In this document: positions 58,382-64,000 of the stretch, in pieces
Position numbering within the stretch: position 1 is the first letter of the stretch
Layout: each line of letters starts with the position of its first letter
Assembly: GCA_965242795.1 (NCBI GenBank)
Contig: OZ251505.1
Coordinates: forward strand, 2,976,001 to 3,040,000
Reading direction: 5' to 3'
DNA length: 64,000 nt
From: Bin18 sp965242795
GTDB taxonomy: Bacteria; Desulfobacterota; Binatia; Bin18
Program-made: the position numbers and the translations under genes
The notes under the pieces: generated by a model
The model's database searches: none
What the model was told of the DNA's origin: nothing
The model's input: the letters and a program-made list of their open reading frames with translations, nothing else

Positions 58382-59034
58382 TGTGGGCAATCGTCTGGAA
58401 AGACCTGCGCCTGGAAATGCGGACCAGGGAGCGGGTGTCCTCGCTGCTGGTCATGGCCGTCCTGATCGTAGTCGTTTTCGTGGCCGCGATCGGCCCCGAA
58501 CGCCTGCAACGGCCCGACCTCGGCGCGGCTCTGATCTGGGTCGCGTTCGTGTTCGCCGGCTTGGTGAGCGTCCAGCGCGCCTTCACGCTGGAGCAGGAGC
58601 GCAACTGCCTGGACGGCGTCCTGCTGACCCCGCTTTCGACGGGCCGCCTGTTCTTCGCCAAGCTGCTGGGCAACGTCGTCGTCCTGAGCGTGGTCCAAGC
58701 CGCGGTCGTCCCGCTGACGCTGGCGCTGCTCGGCATCCGCGCCGCGCCGACGTTGGCCGGCCTACCGGTCGTCCTGTTGCTCGGCATCGTCGGCTTCTCG
58801 GCTCTGGGCACGTTGTTCGGCGCCGTTGCGGCGCGCACCCGGATGCGCGAGATCGTGCTGCCGCTGTTGCTGCTGCCGCTGCTCGTGCCGCTGCTGCTCG
58901 CCGCGGTCAACGTGACTGGTGCCCTGTTGGCCGGTCAGGTATGGACGGGAATCTGGTTGCGCGTGCTGATCGCGTTCGACGTGGTATTCATCGTCAGCGG
59001 CTGGCTGCTGTTCGGCTTCGTGGTGCGCGAGTAA
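58381..59034 (+). CDS. ccmB: haem exporter membrane subunit CcmB
   Basis: A 217-residue six-helix protein starting MWAIVWKDLRLEMRTRERVS. Family segments are FTLEQERNCLDGVLLTPLST, FFAKLLGNVVVLSVVQAAVV and REIVLPLLLLPLLVPLLLAA. It is the membrane partner of CcmA. The ATG overlaps the ccmA stop (TAATG). Confidence 0.94.
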   Translation: MWAIVWKDLRLEMRTRERVSSLLVMAVLIVVVFVAAIGPERLQRPDLGAALIWVAFVFAGLVSVQRAFTLEQERNCLDGVLLTPLSTGRLFFAKLLGNVVVLSVVQAAVVPLTLALLGIRAAPTLAGLPVVLLLGIVGFSALGTLFGAVAARTRMREIVLPLLLLPLLVPLLLAAVNVTGALLAGQVWTGIWLRVLIAFDVVFIVSGWLLFGFVVRE

Positions 59035-59146
59035 ACGCACCAACCAAGGCCAACGTCCGGCCCAAGGGTCCGTTGCGCGCCCATCGCTCCATTCCCCTTT
59101 CCCCCGCACAGTAGAGAAGGGCGAAAAAGAGAGAGAAAAAGCAGAC

Positions 59147-59848
59147 ATGAACAGCCGTCCCGGAGAGACTAAGCAGGCCGAGCCCGGCAAAATCATGGAC
59201 ACGATTCTGCCGTGGCTCGCCGCGGGGTCGATGCTGGCCGCGCTGGGCATGGTCTTTCTGTACGTTCCGACCGAGCGCATTCAGGGGCCGGTGCAACGGA
59301 TTTTCTATTTCCATCTGCCTTCGGCCTGGATGGCGTTTCTCGGATTCTTCATCGTGGCCGGGGCGAGCGCGGCCTTTCTGTGGCAGGGCCGACGTGCCGC
59401 GGATCGGCTGGCGCGTGCCGCCGCGGAAGTCGGCATGCTGTTCTGCAGCTTGGTCCTGCTGACCGGGCCGCTGTGGGCGCGGCCCATCTGGGGTGTGTGG
59501 TGGACCTGGGACCCGCGGCTGACCATGACGCTCGTGCTGTGGCTGATCTACGCCGCCTACGTGCTGCTGCGTCCTCTGGCCGGCGACACCGAAACGGTCG
59601 CACGCTACGCCGCGGTCTTGGGCATCATCGGCGTGATCGACATCCCGATTCTGTACGTATCCGTCCGCCTGTGGCGGGGCATCCACCCGAAGGTCGAACA
59701 GATGGCACCGGAAATGGCGTTGACGCTGCTCGTCTGCACCACGGCTTTCGTGTGCCTGTTTACATGGCTACTGCGGCTGCGTCTTGAGAGCCTGCGTCTG
59801 CACGACGAGGTGCACGCACTGCGGCAACGGGTGTTGCTGGCCAGCTAG
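59147..59848 (+). CDS. ccmC: haem-handling protein CcmC
   Basis: A 233-residue six-helix protein that loads haem on CcmE. The WWD-type loop reads IWGVWWTWDPRLT (about residues 113-125), flanked by haem-ligand histidines in FYFHLPSAWMAF and RGIHPKVE. The ATG at 59147 is used; a Met at residue 17 (MDTILPWLAAG) is an alternative start. A 112-base gap separates it from ccmB. Confidence 0.95.
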   Translation: MNSRPGETKQAEPGKIMDTILPWLAAGSMLAALGMVFLYVPTERIQGPVQRIFYFHLPSAWMAFLGFFIVAGASAAFLWQGRRAADRLARAAAEVGMLFCSLVLLTGPLWARPIWGVWWTWDPRLTMTLVLWLIYAAYVLLRPLAGDTETVARYAAVLGIIGVIDIPILYVSVRLWRGIHPKVEQMAPEMALTLLVCTTAFVCLFTWLLRLRLESLRLHDEVHALRQRVLLAS

Positions 59849-59931
59849 AGCTTGGGGAAAATAGTCGGTGCCGGTGGGCAGTGTTCAGGATGGGGCAACG
59901 GATTCTGCGCCGGTGAGGAGAGGCACGTACC

Positions 59932-60072
59932 ATGTCGTATTTGTTCGCCGCGTTCAGCGTGGTGTGGCTGGCGGTCTTCGGTTACGCGGTGTGGATTGCC
60001 CGCGGCCAGCGGGTGCTCGCCCGGGAAGTCGAGGCGCTGCGCCGGATGTTGGAAGATTCCGAAAACGGTTGA
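59932..60072 (+). CDS. ccmD: small membrane protein CcmD
   Basis: A 46-residue protein, MSYLFAAFSVVWLAVFGYAV at the start, with one membrane helix, then a basic-acidic amphipathic tail RVLAREVEALRRML. Size, topology and position right after ccmC match CcmD, which stabilises the CcmABC complex with CcmE. GAGGAGAGG precedes the ATG. It closes the ccm operon. Confidence 0.88.
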   Translation: MSYLFAAFSVVWLAVFGYAVWIARGQRVLAREVEALRRMLEDSENG

Positions 60073-60125
60073 GTCGGTCAGGCGGATCTGCTCGGAGCGT
60101 TCGCCGGAACGACGGGCCGGGGTGT

Positions 60126-62072
60126 TCAGCCGCCGTGAGTCGGCGGCGCTTCCAGTTGAGCCACGACCTCTTCATGAACGCGGTCGGCCGCGATTTCGGC
60201 CGACCGCTGAACTCGCCTGAACAGCGAGAGTCCGCGTAGGTCCGATCCGGAAGGTGGCGGGTCGGCGTGGCAATACAGCTTGACCGTCGGTTCCGTCCCG
60301 GAGGGGCGGACGATGACGGTGCCGGTCGGAGTCTGAAAGCACAGCAGGTTGCGGGCGCGGCGGTCCGTGTCGCTCAGGAACGGGCCGAAGTGCTCAACGT
60401 TCCAGTAATCGACGATGCACGTGACCGGTTGGCCGGCGACCTGTCGGGGCGGTTCGTGGCGCAACGAGGTCATCAGCCGGTCCCGATCCGTGGCGCCCTG
60501 GACGCCCGGCAGAACCACGGCGCGCGCCGCGTCGGCATGGGCGCCCACGTCTTCGAGCACGTCGCAGTAATAGTCCACCAAGTTGCGGCCCTGTTCGCGC
60601 AGGCGGGCGGAGAGTGTGGCGAGAAGCAGCCCGGCCGGCGCCGCGTCTTTCTCCCTGACGCGCGGAGTGAGCATGACGCCGTGACTCTCCTCCGCGGCGA
60701 AGACCACGTCGGCCGGCCGGCCCGACACCTGCTTGTAACGTCCGGTCCGCTCCAGCGTATCGATCACTGCGGCAATGTGTTTGATGCCGACCAGCAAGTC
60801 GTCGACGATCCATGCCGGTTCGCTTGCGTCGGAGCCGTCGGTGCGGGGCAGCGCGTTGCGGCGCGCGACGATCGCGCCGAGTAGGCGCGTGGTGACGATC
60901 GTGGTGAGTATCCCGCCGATCCGCCGCGGGCCGTTCGGGTCACACAGCAGGAAGTAGCAGAGCATCGCGGCGATCTGATTGCCGCTCAGATGTTCCCAGG
61001 TATCGTCGGCCACGCGGACCTCGCAGCCGATCCGGTCGCCATCCGGATCGCTCGACAGCACCAGCCCGATGTCCCGCTCCTCGGCGAACGCCCGCGCCGA
61101 CTCGGTCGCCCGCGGACGTTCCGGGTTGGGCGTGCGCATGGGAATCGCCGCGAACGTGCCGTCCGGCCCGTGACCGGGCGGCACGAGGACGGGAATCCCG
61201 GCGCGGCGTAGCGCGGTACCCGCGGTCGTCAGCGCTGCGCCACACAACGGGGTGAACACGACCGGCGCCGAAGGCTGCGGTTGGCGGGTGGCACATTTCA
61301 GGACCATGTCGAGGTAGGCGTCGTGCAGGGCCGCGGGGAGGGCGCGGATCAGGCCGCGCGTGCGGGCCTCGGCGAACGGCACGACGCGGATGTCCGCGGC
61401 CTCGGACATGATGTCCGCCAGGCGTTGATCGTCGGGGGCGACCGGCTGGCTGCCGGTATGGTTGTACACCTTGACGCCGTTGTCGTCGGGCGGGTTGTGC
61501 GAGGCGGTCAGGTTGAGCCCGCCCGCGGCGCCCATCTCCGGGATCAGAAACGAAAGTTCGGGGGTGGTGAGGACCGCTGTGTCATCGTCCGGCTCGGCCA
61601 GATAGGCGGCCACCCCGTTGCCCGCGTAGATTTCGCACGCCAGCTTCGCCAAGCCCCGCGACGACAGCCCGAGCAGCGGATGCGTACCGCCCAGAAACGC
61701 ATACGTCCCCGCGGCGTCCTGAAACTCGCGGGTGTCGTTGGCGACGACGACCGTCAGTTCGGCCCGATCGGGCCACGCCGCGCGCAGGTAGGCGCAATGC
61801 CCCTGCACGGTCATCGCCAGTGTGGTCCGGTTCATCCGGTTCGGCCCGTAGCCGACGCGCCCGCGGCGACCGCCGGTCCCGAACGGCAGGGTCTGCCGGA
61901 ACACATCGCAGACCAACGCCACGTGCTCTTCGTGCAGGTGACGGGCCAGCGCGTCAGGCTCGGCATACGGCACGCCGCCCGCCAACCACGTGCGGAGCCG
62001 GTCCGCGGCGTGGCGGCCCTGCGCGCCGTAGGTGTCGATCAGACGTTCGGCGATCCGGTCGATGTCGGGCAT
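60126..62072 (-). CDS. phosphohexomutase (phosphoglucomutase/phosphomannomutase family)
   Basis: A 648-residue alpha-D-phosphohexomutase, converting sugar 1- and 6-phosphates. The phospho-serine loop is NLTASHNPPDDNGVKVYN (about residues 186-203), the metal loop LSSDPDGDRIGCEV (about 342), the sugar-specificity loop AAEESHGVMLTPRVREKD, and the phosphate loop IVRPSGTEPTVKLYCHA near the end. It is longer than most family members because of an N-terminal extension of about 100 residues (ADRLRTWLAGGVPYAEPDAL). It is convergent with ccmD and upstream of nothing obviously coupled. Confidence 0.92.
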   Translation of the reverse strand: MPDIDRIAERLIDTYGAQGRHAADRLRTWLAGGVPYAEPDALARHLHEEHVALVCDVFRQTLPFGTGGRRGRVGYGPNRMNRTTLAMTVQGHCAYLRAAWPDRAELTVVVANDTREFQDAAGTYAFLGGTHPLLGLSSRGLAKLACEIYAGNGVAAYLAEPDDDTAVLTTPELSFLIPEMGAAGGLNLTASHNPPDDNGVKVYNHTGSQPVAPDDQRLADIMSEAADIRVVPFAEARTRGLIRALPAALHDAYLDMVLKCATRQPQPSAPVVFTPLCGAALTTAGTALRRAGIPVLVPPGHGPDGTFAAIPMRTPNPERPRATESARAFAEERDIGLVLSSDPDGDRIGCEVRVADDTWEHLSGNQIAAMLCYFLLCDPNGPRRIGGILTTIVTTRLLGAIVARRNALPRTDGSDASEPAWIVDDLLVGIKHIAAVIDTLERTGRYKQVSGRPADVVFAAEESHGVMLTPRVREKDAAPAGLLLATLSARLREQGRNLVDYYCDVLEDVGAHADAARAVVLPGVQGATDRDRLMTSLRHEPPRQVAGQPVTCIVDYWNVEHFGPFLSDTDRRARNLLCFQTPTGTVIVRPSGTEPTVKLYCHADPPPSGSDLRGLSLFRRVQRSAEIAADRVHEEVVAQLEAPPTHGG

Positions 62073-62252
62073 GAGTGGTTAGTGGCTCGTGGTCAGTGAG
62101 GAGAGGATAGGCTTCGACCGGCCCATTGAGATCGGTCCCTGAGCTTGCCGTGCCTCGAGCGTGTCGAAAGGTCGAAGGGTGTCGAAACGAGTCCCAAGAT
62201 CGTTTGATATGAAGTCCGCCTTGCCTGCATTCTTCCGACCACTCGCCACTGG
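62073..62252. repeat. 180-base gap with a degenerate repeat
   Basis: CCCTGAGCTTGCCGTGCCTC, then GAGCGTGTCGAAAGGTCGAA and GTGTCGAAACGAG (about 62139-62192), is a diverged copy of the TGAGC-TGTCGAAA family. The short direct text CACTCGCC/ACTGACCACTCGCC near 62240 is also repetitive. No gene was recognised. Confidence 0.6.
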
Positions 62253-63266
62253 TCACTGACCACTCGCCTTCCTGATCCGCGCCATGTCCGCAGCGAGATT
62301 CAACGCCGCGCTCATGCTGCGCGGACTGGCTTCGTTCCGTCCGGCGATGTCGAACGCGGTGCCGTGGTCGGGTGCGGTGCGCACGATGGGTAGCCCCAGC
62401 GTGACGTTCACCCCTTCCTCCCAAGCCAGCAGTTTGAGCGGGATGAGTGCCTGGTCGTGATATTGGCACACTACCCCGTCGAACTCGCCGCCGGTCGTGC
62501 GGACGAACACGGTATCCGCCGACAGGGGACCGACGACGTCGACTCCACCCTCCCGAGCGCGGGCGACGGCGGGTTCGATCAACCGACGTTCCTCATCGCC
62601 GAAGGCGCCGGCCTCGCCCGCGTGCGGGTTCAGTGCGGCGACCGCCAGCCGCGGCCGATCCAGCCCGTGGAAGCGGCGCAAGTGGACCGCGGCCAGCGTG
62701 ACGGTCGTCGCAATCCGCTCGATGGACAACGCCGCGGGCACCGCGGCCAGCCGCAGATGCGTCGTGACCAGGATCACGCGCAGGCCGCGGCCGACGAGCA
62801 TCATGCGCACCGCGGGCGTGCCGGTGAGCCGGGCCAGCAGTTCGGTGTGGCCGGGATACCGGTGCCCGGCCGCGTGCCACATGGCTTTGCAGACCGGCGC
62901 GGTGACCAGCCCGTCCAGGTCGCCGTTCATGGCGAGCCGGACACCGGCGTCCACGGCGCGGTAGGCCGCGTCGCCGCCGGCCGGCGTCGGCCGGCCCGGC
63001 ATGCGGGCCGCGGCATCGAGTGTGGAAACGGCCAGCACCGGCAGCCGATTCGGGTCCGAAGGATAAGAATCTCCCGCCTGCCAAGCGGACGGCCGCAGCC
63101 CCGCGGACAGACGTTCGACCGTTTGCTCGACGACCGCCCTGTCGCCCAGCACGACCGGTCGGCAGGTCGCCGCGGACCGGATCGCCCGCGCGGCGCGGAT
63201 GGCGACCTCCGGGCCGATCCCGGCCGGGTCGCCCAGGGTCACGCCGATCAGGGGAGCCGTGTGCAT
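62253..63266 (-). CDS. pdxA: 4-hydroxythreonine-4-phosphate dehydrogenase
   Basis: PdxA oxidises 4-phosphohydroxy-threonine in vitamin B6 synthesis. The 337-residue protein begins MHTAPLIGVTLGDPAGIGPE and has GLVTAPVCKAMWHAAGHRYP followed by GHTELLA, ALNPHAGEAGAFGDEE, and VVCQYHDQALIPLKLLAWEE, which supply the conserved substrate- and metal-binding histidines, plus VRTAPDHGTAFDIAG near the end. It directly follows the SurA-type gene, an arrangement also seen in proteobacteria. Confidence 0.96.
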   Translation of the reverse strand: MHTAPLIGVTLGDPAGIGPEVAIRAARAIRSAATCRPVVLGDRAVVEQTVERLSAGLRPSAWQAGDSYPSDPNRLPVLAVSTLDAAARMPGRPTPAGGDAAYRAVDAGVRLAMNGDLDGLVTAPVCKAMWHAAGHRYPGHTELLARLTGTPAVRMMLVGRGLRVILVTTHLRLAAVPAALSIERIATTVTLAAVHLRRFHGLDRPRLAVAALNPHAGEAGAFGDEERRLIEPAVARAREGGVDVVGPLSADTVFVRTTGGEFDGVVCQYHDQALIPLKLLAWEEGVNVTLGLPIVRTAPDHGTAFDIAGRNEASPRSMSAALNLAADMARIRKASGQ

Positions 63267-63288
63267 GGCCGGGCCGCCGCGGCGCGTC

Positions 63289-64000
63289 TCAGAACGGCCA
63301 CAGCCAGCCCAGCACGCCGGTCTTCTTGGGAGATTCGAGCCGGTCGGGCGAGACGTCTTCCACGCCGCCGGCCAGAACCGATTCGGTTTCGGTTATGTCC
63401 GCGCCGAAGTCCTGCGGCGCGTCGAGGAAATTTTCGACGTGGTGCCGAAAGCGCAGGTCTTCCTTGAACCAGCGCGCGTAGCGGTCGCGCAACGCCTGGT
63501 TGTAGAGGGTGGTCTTGATCTCTTCGGATACGGTTTCCAGGGGTTGCAACCCGGCCTCGCGTTTGTCCACGACCTTGAGCAGGTGCATCCCGGAATCGGT
63601 ACGGAACGGCTCGCTGATGTCGCCGTTGTTCAGCGAGAAGGCGACCTGCTCGATGTCTTCCGGCATCTGCCCGAGCTCGAAATAGCCCAGGTCCCCGCCG
63701 CTGTCCGCGCCCGGCCCGAGCGAGTATTGGCTCGCCAGATTGCCGAAGTTCTCGCCGGCCAGCGCCCGTTTGCGCACGTCGTGCACCAGCGCCGCGGCCT
63801 GTTCCACCTCGGCGCCGTCCGCGGCGGGCGGCAGGGGCCGGAAGACGTGCTGGATGCGGATCCGGGCCGGCTGGGTGTATGCGTCGATGTGCTCGTCGTA
63901 GTAGCGCTGGATGTCCTCGGGCGTGACGTTCACCTTGGAGCCGATCTCGCGGTTCATCAGGATGGCCTGCTCGACCTCGTGGCTGACCCGCTCGCGGTAC
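63289..64000 (-). CDS. SurA/PrsA-type peptidyl-prolyl isomerase, 5' end beyond window
   Basis: The C-terminal part of a periplasmic parvulin-type foldase. The rotamase domain is visible in IRIQHVFRPL, AGENFGNLASQYSLGPGADS, GGDLGYFELGQMPEDIEQVA, and GISEP-like NGDISEPFRTDSGMHLLKVV. Upstream, YRERVSHEVEQAILMNREIG leads back past base 64000. A SurA-like chaperone for outer-membrane proteins is the natural reading, although gene order alone cannot exclude a PpiC/PrsA role. A short tail ends VLGWLWPF. Confidence 0.9.
   Translation of the reverse strand, partial: YRERVSHEVEQAILMNREIGSKVNVTPEDIQRYYDEHIDAYTQPARIRIQHVFRPLPPAADGAEVEQAAALVHDVRKRALAGENFGNLASQYSLGPGADSGGDLGYFELGQMPEDIEQVAFSLNNGDISEPFRTDSGMHLLKVVDKREAGLQPLETVSEEIKTTLYNQALRDRYARWFKEDLRFRHHVENFLDAPQDFGADITETESVLAGGVEDVSPDRLESPKKTGVLGWLWPF

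Overview
The window is GC-rich chromosomal DNA from a Gram-negative, apparently uncultured bacterium. It encodes a periplasmic SurA-type chaperone, a Ccm cytochrome c assembly line, lipoproteins and an O-antigen-ligase-like protein. The order ffh-rpsP-KH-rimM-trmD-SPOUT methylase-rplS, the Cys-type CcmE and the separate ThiS/ThiG/ThiE genes fit lineages such as Nitrospirota, Methylomirabilota/Rokubacteria or the former Deltaproteobacteria. That placement is inference; no rRNA gene is present. The only RNA gene seen is tRNA-Thr(CGU).

Layout. 1-5.5 kb: purH-purD on the minus strand, divergent from thiS-thiG-thiE, then tRNA-Thr and a tandem EthD-fold protein. 5.9-10.2 kb: translation and secretion operon ffh, rpsP, KH protein, rimM, trmD, SPOUT methylase, rplS. 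10.4-12.8 kb: thioredoxin-reductase-like gene and clpP flanked by two small coiled-coil membrane proteins. 12.8-19.8 kb: a frameshifted coiled-coil gene and a complete peptide ABC importer. 19.8-21.7 kb: a VOC/epimerase-like protein and a MenA-type prenyltransferase.

22.0-31.5 kb: an unusual gene train of eight tightly packed or overlapping genes: Pro/Ser/Thr-rich lipoprotein, second lipoprotein, TPR-like protein, PEGA plus SUMF1-like protein, small membrane protein, MotA/TolQ/ExbB-type channel, and two membrane-anchored von Willebrand A proteins. I cannot assign it to a named system and it is my main candidate for something undescribed. 31.7-34.2 kb: htpX and an AGCS sodium symporter.

34.3-48.8 kb: a defence island. 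A convergent restriction endonuclease/methyltransferase pair sits between the two ends of a destroyed copy of a PLD-helicase gene. An intact copy (1115 aa) follows, then duplicated AbrB antitoxins with one PIN toxin, an Eco57I/PglX-like methylase with an AT-rich specificity end, a DprA/SLOG protein, an AbrB plus truncated PIN toxin, an AT-rich Sll1717-type P-loop ATPase, a VapB-like antitoxin with truncated PIN toxin, and an orphan HigA.

48.8-64 kb: HAD hydrolase, class V aminotransferase, gamma carbonic anhydrase-like protein, a small unknown, and an AT-richer O-antigen-ligase-like gene with a 26-nt C/G homopolymer just upstream. Then ccmE-F-H-(I-like)-A-B-C-D, a phosphohexomutase, pdxA and a partial SurA-type gene. 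Several families of short dispersed palindromic repeats fill most gaps, and some have entered coding sequence.
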